Positions 44,150-57,162 of a stretch of DNA of 64,000 nucleotides are shown in pieces. This DNA comes from Urechis unicinctus. Taxonomy: Eukaryota > Annelida > Polychaeta > Xenopneusta > Urechidae. The stretch spans positions 53,192,958-53,256,957 of the forward strand of contig CM067358.1 of assembly GCA_034190875.2 (NCBI GenBank), read 5' to 3'. The notes under the pieces were generated by a model. That model was given only the letters and a program-made list of their open reading frames with translations, made no database searches and had not been told where the DNA came from. The position numbers were made by a program, and so were the translations under genes. Position 1 is the stretch's first letter; every line of letters starts with the position of its first letter.

Positions 44150-46250
44150 ATTGATCAAGTTCACTCAATTCCAGGACAATGATCAATGAACGACACATGT
44201 TTTACACACTCACACAATTTGTTTTAATTATAGCTATACAGACGAGCATATGAAGAGGAAACTCACCAGCAATTTGGTCTTCTGTGAGTTTCTCAGCCTT
44301 GAAAGCAATAAATCAAGTATCATTTGTCAACAAAGTTACGAAAGATGAGCATTTAATGTGTGTGAACAAACGCCAATATGCAAAGTGCAGCTGAACTTTT
44401 TAAACCTTTGTCTACATCTACCAATTTGTTTGAAAACATGTTTATAACTACACTTACTGGCGTATAACACGAGCTTTTATGTCACCAGGTTTTATTCGGC
44501 ACCCTGTGTGAAACCGTGCGTACATGGTCGTTAAAGCCCAAAGCAAGCCGATACCCATGAGAATTGTCCCTCTACAAGAACCCTTGTCGTCTTTTTCTCT
44601 GACATACCAAGTAGCGATACAAATAAAACAGGTTTACGTAAGTATTTGTATAGCTCCCTTTGCAACGACTCTTTAAAATGCACCTATTAAATAATACGTA
44701 TCGATTATGGTCCTTCCAATTTGACAAAATCCCAACAATTTGGTGTGATCACTAGCCTTGTAAAAGCAGCATCTGGACATGTCTGTTGATGCTAGATTGA
44801 TAAAGAGGAGACTGTAGTCTTATCAACACGGTTTCACCGGCGTTATTGGCGGGCTTTTAAAGTTAATTAAATATACAGTCACTGAAGGCTAATATCGAAT
44901 ATTCGTGCGCTTCTTCATTACATAAATGACAGCTATTGTCAATCAACAACCCATACTGTTTTTGATATACCAGTATTGGTTCATTCAGATTTAATTTGGA
45001 GTTATTTACGCTCCGTAGGAGAATAATTCAACTAAAACACGGGACTTAATTGTGGTATGGCTTGACGCTGCAAGCGGAAATGAGCCGGGATTGGACAACT
45101 GGCACCTGCATTGCGCCACTCCTCGGCTGCTGACTTTTTGTCAACAATCAACAAGTCTTTAAAATGTAAAACCACAGAATAAGCGAATATTTATGCGCTT
45201 GTTAACTAAAAACAGCTATAATAAATCAAGTAACTATAAGGTGTTTAAAATACCAGCAAGAATTTATCTGGGCTTGATGTGGATTTATTAACGCTCCATA
45301 GGAGAATATTTCAAGTGAAGCATGAGGGTCTTACTGTTGGAGGACATTAACTTCACCCGCCAAACGTGGCACTGCAAGCGGAAATGCACAGTGATTGGAC
45401 ATCTGCTTTGCACTTAAGCTCGGTACCTTACAATTGCAAAAGGTTGTGAGCTGTGTCAATTGCCCTACTGAATGCTTGGCATATCGCGCGTCCGAGAAAA
45501 TAGTTTAGCTCGTCCCCAGCGTTATTAATTCGGATCGCGGTAGCCTCGACCAATCAGAAGACTCTATATCTATAAAAAAACACGCCGGGCCCTGAGACGT
45601 TGGATCAACAGCCCCATGTGTTTTTTTTTTTATTTCATGGTAGTGTCGCCTGATAATGAGCGTGTGTTTCCCTCATTTACGTGATCACCGCACCGCCAGT
45701 AGCTTACGTTCTTTGGTAAAAGTCCAGGCTCATCATAACGTCACGGTATTCTTCCGTCATACCGCTCACCCGTATTGTCATAATGGCTATCCTTGCAGTG
45801 ATTAGGAAAATTGTATTCAATATTAACCATATTTGGAAAGTAGTCAGCATCCCCATTCATAATTCAGAGACGTTTACAAATTACCGCAAATTTATAGATA
45901 TAATAGGCACATATACGTGCAAATCCATACCCTCTTGTGGCAATTATGAGCTGGGTTTGAGTTCTGGACCAAATAGATTTGTCTAGGCATGTTATCTACC
46001 CCAACCCGCACAAACAACTGCATTATGTCATCAACTATTTATGAAGCTACGAAAGACTTTTCTACTATCAGGACCACTAATAAGGCATGTCATTCTGTGT
46101 GTTCCGTGACCCGAATTTCACCTGCAACAGAGTCTACAGCTTTGGTTGACTGTGAGCAGTCATGTGAAGAAATATTTTCCACTGATCCAGCTATTAAATA
46201 GGTGACATCTAACGCCTATAAAGCTATCCGTAGGGCTGATCCACAGTCCC
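44150..46250. repeat. Segmental duplication, copy A of calmodulin 5' region
   Basis: Collinear with 48945-53110. Matched landmarks: 'TCACTCAATTCCAGGAC' (44161 and 48955), the exon at 44267, 'TGATGCTAGATTGATAAAG' (44788 and 50507), 'TTATTGGCGGGCTTTTAAAG' (44842 and 50733), 'GTCATAATGG' (45777 and 51817), and 'ACAACAGAG...TTGACTGTGA' (46128 and 52887). Copy B is longer because of insertions. Divergence is substantial, so the duplication is old. Confidence 0.8.
44267..44297 (-). pseudogene. Orphan duplicate of calmodulin exon 2
   Basis: Thirty-one bases with intact splice sites (CTTTCAAG acceptor, GTGAGT donor) encode AEKLTEDQIA plus one base. Compare ADKLTEEQIA in the complete gene at 49055-49085. 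Length and phase are identical. All base changes are silent or conservative, yet no other EF-hand exon follows on the minus strand down to 40.5 kb. It is an exon remnant or an alternative exon that could only be used by trans- or back-splicing. Confidence 0.7.
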
Positions 46251-47400
46251 TTCAGGGACCAATTTGGAGTGAGTGGGAATGAGATCCTTAGCTTTCCCCA
46301 ATATGTTGAAACTAATTTGATGTATACAATTGTCATTTCAGTTCTTTGAATATTGCACTCATTTTAAAATCTATTTGCCAAAGAAGGATGACGCTGGAAT
46401 ATATGAAAAGCATTAAATGAGTCCAGGATGCAACTCAGTATTTGTACAACAACTACAACATTGCAGATAATTCTAAACTATTGATAATGTAGTGTTTCAA
46501 CTGCTACCACATTCTTAAAGCTTTTCTTTTTTGTATATTATACTGTACTTATTTGCAGCATTGGTAGTACCCTTGAATGTATGACTTACTTTAATATATA
46601 TCAGTGATTTTGTTATACCGCTAATAAATTCAATTGTGAAGCGAAATGAGAATTTGACCCGTACGCAATCACTTGTATTACACTTTTCAATCGTTTCCCC
46701 TCATCGAATGAATATTAAGATTGATCGCACATGTTATCTCATCGTTCGATGTAAGCACTGTCATCAAAGACTCCGGACATAATATGTTAACATGCCACTT
46801 GTGTTCAGCGTGCTGCTTGTTACAACGTCTATTTCGAAACCACGTGGAAAATCGGAGGCGCGGTCGCCTCGACCAATATAGATATCTCCATTACAGTCCT
46901 ATGCGCTTTTGTTGATTTTATGGAAGCGCCACATGACGGTGGGTGAGCTGGCATGCTCACTGCACAAGCCAATTGGAGTGAGCCCTCTTAGTGTACATTT
47001 AAGCTCTTTGCTGGCATGACGGAAGAGGTCAATATGTTGTTTGCTAAGAGAAGCATTCTGACTATGGAAAGTTTACCAACGATGGCTCACTCCTTTTTTA
47101 TCCACAAAAAAAGGATGAGGGACAAAAATATGATGAACGCTTCGACTGTAAGAACAAGCCCAACAATATTGTTGGTCATTGAATGAATGATGTGATGGCT
47201 ACGGTATAGAATCAAAAGAACGCCCATACTAACCATCACACAGGGAGAACCACCCCAACGTTGAACCAACGGGTCGGCTGCAACCCATGTCAAAGGTGGG
47301 GCAGCCGTTTTATGAAATACATCTTGGATTGAAATACATCTTGAGGGTCAAAAGACGACACAGCTTATCATCAAGCCAGTTGAAACGGCCTGCACATTTC
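46250..47400. other. No gene recognised
   Basis: AT-rich flank between duplication copy A and the C-rich repeat. Short open stretches only. 'CCTCGACCAATATAGATATC' at 46866 echoes 'CCTCGACCAATCAGAAGAC' at 45545, so part of it may be a local duplicate. Confidence 0.5.
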
Positions 47401-47715
47401 GCGCTATGACCCCACAATAATCCACGCTTTGCCAGCCCACCTTAATCCAAATCATTACTCCACCCTTAACACCGCCATGACACTAACCTGATCTCAGCCG
47501 TTCCCGTTGTGACCCCACTTTGATCTCCACTGGGCTAACCCACCCTTATCCCCGCAATTAGTCCACCCTTACCCCAACCATAACCTCTGTTAACCCTGCC
47601 TTAATAACCCACCTTAATCCTCGCCGATACTAAGCCCAGGCATTCCATCTGAGCTAACCCACTCTCATCTTAGCTTTAAACCCTGCCATGGCCACACTCT
47701 GATTCAACCATGCGT
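47400..47715. repeat. Degenerate C/T-rich repeat
   Basis: More than a dozen diverged units built on CCACCCTTAACC and CCACCTTAATCC, with short spacers. The opposite strand is G-rich (GGTTAAGGTGGG). It resembles a decayed minisatellite or interstitial telomere-like sequence rather than coding DNA. Confidence 0.6.
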
Positions 47716-48049
47716 CATATGGTTGCCATGTCATTTTAAGGTGCCATAAGGCAGGTAATACATTGAAGGAAAACACAGTGATTATCAGAAGAAAGAAAGT
47801 TACGAGAAATCCAGTTTGCATTGGTCACAATTTATCAGAAAAACGTTTTTCATAATCAATTTAATTAACATTGGAAATTTCTCTAGGTAAATTTAATCAT
47901 AGGTGAAATTCTGAATTCCTTTACAATACAAAATTGTTGAACAGGATGGTGATTGGGAAATGCTCTGAGCAATGTGTGTCCCATTTACTAAGATATATTG
48001 CATGCAGGGCAAGGAAATGAAAGTTCTTTTCAGTCGACAGCTCTTCCCC

Positions 48050-49085
<1,036 letters not shown>

Positions 49086-52000
49086 CTTGAAAGAAATAAA
49101 TCAAATATGATGAATCAACTGAGCATTGTAGAATTTTTAGAATTAGGTCAGTATATTCCACACTCCAGACATATACTAAAAAGATTGTGAATGAGAGTAT
49201 AATCCGATGTTATACATAAATAACTGAAGGAATATAAATATAGTGGCAGTAAGATCAAATAGTACAATGCTGAGCAATTCCATTGTGTGTAATTCTTTGA
49301 ATATGGAAATGCTGAAATATTTAAAACTCAGTCTGCATTTATCAATGAGTTTGTTCGAGAGTACCTTTACTCTCTTCAAGCTTCTATGGACTGTCATCTT
49401 GGCACTGTCTTTTTGTAAGAAGCCTAACCATTGCTTGTTTATAAGATTGTAGGGAACTGTGACTTTTCAGGATAACAGATCGTTTAAATGCTTCATTATT
49501 GACAGCATAACCTAATTTTTTTTAAATTTTCTCATCAAAGATGTATTTCCGATGATTTGGTGTAACTCTTATTTTGTTCCCGTTATTGTGTAGCTGTTGT
49601 TAATAGTGTTTTTATTAACAAATCATTGATAATTTGTTTTGATTGTGGTGCTTTGAGTCAGCCCCCAAACACTGTTCACGACAACATGCAAATGGGAAGC
49701 GACCGTATCCAGTAAATACGGTATATGTGCTTTAAATCCTTCCGTTTCACCTTTGTTTATCAAGAGGCGTCTACCATATGCGGTTTATAATTCACGTCCC
49801 CTCAAATATAAGGAATTGGACTGCATTAACAGAGGAAATAAAAAATGCCGGGCTGATGATTAGTTTCATCGCAGTCTAAGACAAGCTGACATTGTTCATA
49901 GAGCGTCGTGGACGCGCGTCACGTCGTCATTTGAGCTGAATAATGCAATTCACAGTTGCCAATTCCTTAACATGCAAGGGTATTGACGGACCGAGGTAGA
50001 AACGTGTCCATCATCGGAACATCGCACGCAGATCATTTCTATACTTGGTGCTACCTCCACTCATTAGGATGCTCTATGTCGCTTACGACTTGCGAGAATA
50101 TAGCTTACAACATTAACCGCCAAGTTCGATCGACTGTAGCATTTTTCGCTTATTTAAAGGGAAAACACACCACCATGGTCGAGTGTTTTTGCTACAAAGA
50201 CAGCATAGCCAGTGGCGTGGCACTGTCTGTGCACATGATTTATACTCTGTCGTCGTAAACGCCTCGAGCGAGCCGATCCCTTAAAAATGTCACATCCTGT
50301 CACCAGTAAAAAGGCAACAGCTCGATGAAAGCATACGTATAGCACCAGGCAGAAAAAATTGCCTTTAAGTAGACACTCAACTACTACGCGATTCAAAATG
50401 ACCCCTTATAACGAATAGAGTACGTATTGTGGTCTTTCCAACTTGACTAAATCACGGACTTTTTATGGCCTTTTGTCTTGTAAAAGCAACATCTGGACAT
50501 GTGTATGGATGCTAGATTGATAAAGTGGAGACTTTAATCTTATCGGCACGATTTGACTGGTATAATAATAAACTGATGTGGCGATTAAATGAAGGTAATA
50601 ATTTACTATCAAGTCTAAATATATCCTACCATTGTGTTGGGAAAGCAGAGAATGGTTGCGATCAGCTTCGAATCTTTAGAATAATGTTTGTATCAGCCTG
50701 TCAGGCAGTCAGCTGCGGTTTGATTCCGCCAGGGTTATTGGCGGGCTTTTAAAGTCTATAGTTATACAGTCACTGATATCGAGTATTCGTGCGCGTGCGT
50801 ATTATATATATAACTAAAACATGAGGGACTTTATTGTGGTAGGGCTTGACGCTGTTAGCGGAAATGAGCTGGGATTGGACAGCTGGCACCTGCATTGCGC
50901 CACTTCAAGGAGACGAACTATCGCTGCTGACTTTTAGTCGGCAGTCCTGTCGTTTCTTTAAGAAAAACTTTGTCAGGTACGCCTACTGCGGACTGTAACC
51001 TGGGCATACTTTCATTTGGTACGTAACTAACGTATATGCTGCAAGTGCCGGTGTCATCACACTAAAGTATTCCATGTGTGACGAGACACCAGATTGAGAT
51101 GAAGAGATAGAATTGTGAAGTTGTCATTGCAAATACATCGAAGTTAGAATTGATCCAAATTGGATAATAAGCCGATGTTCTCTTACTGTTTGGCACCTGT
51201 CACAAATCTCTTTTGTTAGTTTGTCAGCGTGTTAATTGAATCCAATTGAATGGAAACATTATTACTTTCTCTCTTCCCAAGGAAGCACTCTGTCGTTCCA
51301 TTAACTCAACCAATGGCAGCACTTTGCACTGAGTAAGTAACTCTATCACGATACTTTAGCCTCAACAAGTCCCGACTCTCTGACGGGCCGTGATGGCTAC
51401 AATATCATCATATATAATAGCCATCAGAGAGGAGGCTCCTTTCGAGCGGTTTTCATGGTAACTTTTCTGTTGAGATTAATTCTTTAAAGAACGGCTCTTC
51501 ATTCGTTCACTGAACATGTTTTTGATGATTTCCTTCCTTCGACAGGCTTTTTGTTAAAGGTTGAGAAAAAAGGGCCTCAATTTCAATTATTATCGTACAA
51601 ATGTTACGTGTTTGACAGAAAAGGAACAACTGCGAGGCGTATGCAAAGTGCTGTTTGTTTAGACTGAACTTGGGTCCAGACTACCGCTGTCTAACTGTGA
51701 TTTATGAGACTGGCTAAACCAGTAGTGTAATTCATAGAGAATAATGTTATAGAGTAATCATAGCGTGACAGTTTGTTCATCATAACGTCACTGTATACCG
51801 TCGTCATCTGGTGCTGTCATAATGGTTGACCCTTCAGTGATATGGGAACGATAATTCAACATTGACCTTATTTTGAAAGAAGCCGATATTCCCATACACT
51901 ATTAAAGGGAGTGTACAAATTATCGCTGGACAGTAAATATAAATATGCACCTCTTTTTATACATGAAAACCAGTTTCACGATCAAAGTCCGCACAATACA

Positions 52001-53109
52001 ACTGCATTATGCCATTAAATATTTATAAAACTAAGAAAAGATCTAGCCACCATCAGGAATAGCCCTAGAAGACGTGGTATATATTTATATTACCGTTCGT
52101 CCGGAGCTACATCAGGACCAATCATAAGTAGCCCAACAGACCAACAGTCGATCGGGAACTCCCTTGTTGGTCTAACAGGAAAATCCACTTTTATCGGTGA
52201 CAAACATACTTAACTTATCATCACTTATCACGTTCAAAATACGTACTGAGAAAAATTTAAAGCCACCAACGGTGAGAGAGTATTATCTGAATTTAATTGT
52301 ATATGGTTTGCTTTAACCAATCTCCGGGCGAACACTTGATATTCGTTTAATGTCCAACTTTTCGGCGAAATTCCAATCCAAATTCTGGTAGTTGCCAAAA
52401 ACCGGTCTCTTGCATGACGCTGCTTTTATTATACCGTTATTGCCATCATCTGCCTGATAATACATTTCCCAGTGAGTCAATTTATACTAGATTTATACCT
52501 TATAACTTTCCGACGTAGTTGTCTTTTCCTCTCCTTTAATCAGCATCATAACAAGTCCGTTTCCAACCAACTTACGTTGCGCAATCTCGCCGCCATATTG
52601 GAAATTAGTTGGAAAAGTTAATCGCCTCCCACATTTTAGGCGATTATGCATATTAACAAGTGATTGCGGTTGCTGATACTCATTCACCGTACATAATAAC
52701 GATTACTTATTAAATTGGACTCGTTACATCAAGTGTACAACGTGAAGGTAAGATCTTATCATCAAATTTTCTACATTGGCCAGGCCATCCTCGAGAACCA
52801 AGAGGGAGCGCAAGCTCCACTTGGTTCAAAAGAGCTAATCGTAAGGTATGCCACACCGTATGCTCCCTGACTCGAATTTGACCTACAACAGAGGCTGCGG
52901 CGCTGGTTGACTGTGAACAGCCTTGTGGAGAACGAGTACTCTTTATTTTATTACGGCAGGGGTTTATACTTTTCACCTGCTCCTGCTGTCCCCTGGTGGG
53001 GAGGGACGGGATGGGAGATAAGTTCCTTTACAGACCAATTTGGAGTATGTGCCAATGAAATGAGAGAACAACCAGTACGCAATCACATACATGCGTCTGT
53101 TCAATGATT

Positions 53110-55560
53110 TACCCAGGTCGGTGGAATGTTAACGCTCGATCATCTGTAAGCTCACCGTTTTATATTTAATATCCCAATTAACTATCACCTTGAGAACATT
53201 TGCACTGCAAGTGTTTATGATCGACCGGACCGATATTAAAGCAACTACTTTGCACTTTGTTTGGCTGCGGCTTTCTGGGTAAGTCAAATTTATAAACGTA
53301 TTAGTAAGCGACATATCCTCCATAACAGAATGCAAAATGAACGGACTATTTCCAGTTGAACAGTATAGCCCGAGGCACGGCATCTTGATATCAGCAGCTG
53401 AGTATTTCCCACACATATGTCAACATAAGGTATGAATACACTCAGGGACTATCATGCTGGTGCGATGGAGATAATTTTCAAATGGACCGCACCATTGCAC
53501 GGCGATCCCATGTCAGGCAATACACCTTTCGTTACGCTATAGAGAAAGATATTGACTCAACGGCAGGAATTCTTGTAACGCATGAGCCTTTATTTAACAG
53601 ATGGTTCGCCATTGATTGCTTTACATACGCATGACCTCATATATCTTATCCGTTTATTGTCTTTCTTCTTCACTTTAATAAGTCAATCGATATAGACAAT
53701 TTGAACGTGGCTGGCGTTGTCTCCGTAATGTGAGGAAAGATAATGTATGCAGACGTTGCATATTGAATGTGATCTTATGTTGTGATAAGTCAGCTGCATG
53801 CCATGAAGTCATATGCAGCAGGGTACAATCTAGAGAGGCAAATATGATGTTATGCTAAATAAACTTTGACCCTCATCAGATTTAGTGACGACTACCTCCA
53901 CTAATGGCGCTGTAATGATTCTTATAGCTTATTTGTAGAAGTCCTAAAAAGAAATAATTCGCGACTGTTGGTGTGATTTACTTGTAATGTGTTCGCCTAG
54001 TGCAATTGCTATTGAAATAAATTACATATGAGATTCAGGTTTACCAACACTTTTACCGAGAGGGTACCAGAAATGAGACCAGCTAGCTTTGTGGTTTGTC
54101 ATTATATGTCAGTTCTTTCATTTGGGAAGTCTAGAGTTATATTGCATTATTAAATTACATATTTACAGACGTGTTACATTATAACCAGATGTAATAAGAA
54201 GCCATATGTCATAGAAAACGAAGTCAGTGGTAGGTTGGAATATGTTATTGATCTATACAGGGTCAAATGTGCCATTGTTTCTCCACCATTGTAATGATTT
54301 GAGTGTGCTGGCCTTTGTCGAGCAAAATAAGAGTGGATATGGTCATAGCCGTTTCCTGGATGTTTGTTCCCGTTCCTGACAAGATAATTTAATTTTGCTA
54401 CTTTGATGTATGTGTTTATATTATAGTGCATTAAGATATGATATTTTGTCACTGACGCTAACCAGTCCAAATCCTCAAATGATTTTAGTGGAAACAGAAA
54501 AGCTGGACATCTCAGGGAAAAACTACGAATATGTCATTGGCGTAATAGATATGATAGTGTTTATTTTCTGTAATGTCTGTTGACAACCTCCTATCACTAT
54601 GAATTCCATATAATCCATATAATGGATTAATCAGACGTATGCTGACATATAATATTGATAACAGCCATGTATAATCAAAGTAATATGATGATTCTGTCAT
54701 TAATAATGAAACGATGAGAGACCGCGTTGCCACTTAGCCCGAGAGGTGACAGCAATGCGGTCCCAAGCTCGACCGGAAGTTGTCGCCTCAATGCGCTTAC
54801 GTACGTTAACGTGTTAATACAATAGACTAATTTCTATTTTGTTCCACTTGGACCAAAAATTCTCGCAGTCGGATTAACGTCACGCGGTCATGTGATATTG
54901 ATAGTGACGAATTGTTTATGGTAAGGCTGTCACTGTCAATGATCTGCGTATAGAGGACGAAAAACATTCAAAATCTTAGTGGAACCAATGAACCAGAGAT
55001 AATCTTTGTCTATTTCATACTATGTAAGTTTCGTCCCCACAACTGCCAAACGTGGTGTGTAGTGTTTGTAAAATCCGAATTTAGATGAGAGGATATCAAA
55101 TGTATATATGAATGTCCTGTTTAGGGTGTTATATTATCTCCTTGAAAGGTCTTATCCCGGGGGTCTTTTACAGTTGTCATTTTACACCATGAACTGATAT
55201 ACGTAATTTATAATAATCATCCACTTGAGTACTCTTAATGTTGTAAAGATAAAATTGTTTTGTAACCTTTTCATGTTTGTCTTTTTCATTAAACCAGTTA
55301 ATAATGTGACTGGATGAATGTTTTATAATTTTAAAGAATCCAGAAATAAATTAAATCACTTCAAAGTCTCAGAGTTTGTCATATATAGTCATTCTACCAA
55401 CGACAATATGCAACTAGAGGTGCAGGTAAACAATTTTTTAAGGAAATTATATATATATCAGTGCACACGACTACACAAACTCAGTAACCAAAACTGTGGA
55501 AATATATGGAATCAAAGACAGCATATTTTAAGTAGTCCCTGAAAAAAATCTCTAACTTTG
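53110..55560. other. No gene recognised
   Basis: AT-rich sequence upstream (minus sense) of the calmodulin region. A small inverted repeat, GACCGCGTTGCCA to CAGCAATGCGGTC, lies at 54720-54762. The missing calmodulin start exon may be in here or above, but ATG followed by a donor is too short a signal to place it. Confidence 0.45.
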
Positions 55561-55566
55561 CAACCA

Positions 55567-55790
55567 TTGAAGAAAAAGTCATCGCCACGGGTCACTGGAA
55601 CAATCTCCATGCTCTTAGACGTAAACACCACGAGGTGAATCTGGTAGTCGCGTTAGTAGTTAAGGGTCAGCAGGTATGGCACTGAAACAGGAGTGGCTGG
55701 TTTGTCCCTGGTACTGTAGGGGTACTTGACCTCAACAATGAGGTCATTAGTGGCTCAATATTTAAGGGATTCCAAAACTAATAAGATTGT
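55567..55790 (-). pseudogene. YqaJ-like exonuclease fragment
   Basis: On the minus strand near 55757-55680 it reads DLIVEVKYPYSTRDKPATPV and SVPYL, then a TAA stop, and nearby LVVFTSKSMEIVPV. IVEVKYPYS is the E-x-K core of YqaJ/lambda-exonuclease-type nucleases, and the later block resembles the C-terminal 'hDhVVYTxxxhxhERI' part. Such genes are multicopy and transposon-linked in marine invertebrates. The front half is not seen and the frame is broken. Confidence 0.5.
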
Positions 55791-55955
55791 ACCTTGCATG
55801 TTACCTCGCTGTTAGACCTTCAATCGGCTGCTATATCTGATGATGATAAGGTCAGGTGCCGGGCTAAACGCTTGTACCAGCATATTCATATAGTAACGGG
55901 TGTCGGTGAGTGGGATGCATGATTGGTTCTAGGCTTGATTATTTCTATTCGACAG

Positions 55956-56207
55956 CAGCTAAACTCGCAAGCCACACAGCGACAGCGTCATGACACAAGC
56001 AACGGTGTTTGGGCTTCGAAAGCAGATAAAATCTTTCTTGAACACGTACAATATCTGCGTGATTTCATTATCGGAAGAAAACATTTTCACCGACGATTTT
56101 CTGAAGCGTTTCAATTGTCCAATCAGGAAGAACTACTACAGCTAGTGTGTCCTGATGTCGACTTAGACCCGCTCGAAGAGGACGACGTTACCATATCACC
56201 TTTATAG
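55956..56207 (+). CDS. Probable terminal exon, unrecognised protein
   Basis: A TTTCTATTCGACAG acceptor opens 83 codons to a TAG stop: ATQRQRHDTSNGVWASKADK, IFLEHVQYLRDFIIGRKHF and ELLQLVCPDVDLDPLEEDD. The balanced composition, regular helix-like spacing and acidic tail suggest real coding sequence. I recognise no family. An ATG at 55923 in the same frame would give a 94-residue single-exon protein instead. No upstream exon found. Confidence 0.4.
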   Translation, partial: QLNSQATQRQRHDTSNGVWASKADKIFLEHVQYLRDFIIGRKHFHRRFSEAFQLSNQEELLQLVCPDVDLDPLEEDDVTISPL

Positions 56208-57162
56208 TCACAGTCACCGCGGCGATCCGAAGCGCCAAAAGATACCCCACACACTTACCGGAGACAATGACGAACAATTAAGATCGACTCATTGTGGTGA
56301 AACATTCGGGCGCCATCTTGCAAATGATGACGAGGGATAATAGCTACCTATCTATTGGTGATGTTGAAAAGATACTAGCTGCCCCTGAATAAGAAAACCG
56401 AGTCCAATTATTGATTGATTGCATCAGAAATTCTTGCCTTCATTTCTGCTTCCTACAAAGACTTTTGAGCAGCGGTACACTGGCCCCTGGGCAGAATTCA
56501 GACCCTGAATCAGAGAACACAACACAATCAGATAATTGGCCCGTGATACAATATCTATCATCAGTTTGTATTTAATAGAATTATTGTTTAACTTGATAAT
56601 GATTGACAGTCTGTGATGGATGAAGAAGAATAAGATAAAATATGTAGGTAGTAGCAACCCTACCCCACCCACCACCCCTAACAAAGTATTTAATTAGACT
56701 GTATAAATTTACCGGGGCCCCTGTGCTCCCTTGAATTACCAAGGAACAGCATGCCCCTGGTCTTTCGACCGCAATATATCTAAGTGTACACTTTTGCTCA
56801 CAGAGGCAAAGGACCATTTCTTACCATATCAGCTGGCTTATACATTTTCACCCAGATATTTCCTTTTACAATTGAGCCCACCAATTACCAACACGATCCC
56901 ACATCATTATAATCGATCCCGCCAACAGCCTCTATCGCGATTATTTCCGCTTTTTTCATCGGGGACGTTGACAAAATTAAAAGTGCGAGTGAACCAGTCA
57001 TACAGGATCAATGGCAATTTGAGGACAGTATAAGGCTCGTAGGAGGAACATATGAGGGTCGAATCAGGAAAGTACAATGACTGTAATATAACATCTTTTT
57101 AATTAACCTCGTCAATAGTCAAGATCTCATTAACCCCGAATCGCCAAACGAATCCCGTACGG
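56208..57162. other. No gene recognised
   Basis: AT-rich, with C-rich patches (ACCCCACCCACCACCCC near 56662). A minus-strand ATG directly followed by GTAAGAA at about 56829 could serve as a start exon, but there is nothing to link it to a gene. Confidence 0.4.

Larger units (their letters stand above)
40490..44150. other. Mostly anonymous AT-rich sequence
   Basis: No gene family is recognised apart from the small items listed separately (possible exon at 41998, tRNA-Val-like sequence at 42549, hairpin unit at 42852). I looked here for further EF-hand exons that would complete the duplicated calmodulin exon at 44267 and found none. Confidence 0.5.

Noticed and set aside
45540..45600. CCAAT and TATA-like boxes (GACCAATCAG, CTATAAAAAAA)
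   Set aside because: They point along the plus strand where no gene follows. The matching site near 46866 has lost the TATA part.
56820..56845. Minus-strand ATG followed by GTAAGAA as the calmodulin start exon
   Set aside because: The signal is only nine bases and would be found by chance every few kilobases. Nothing else ties it to calmodulin.
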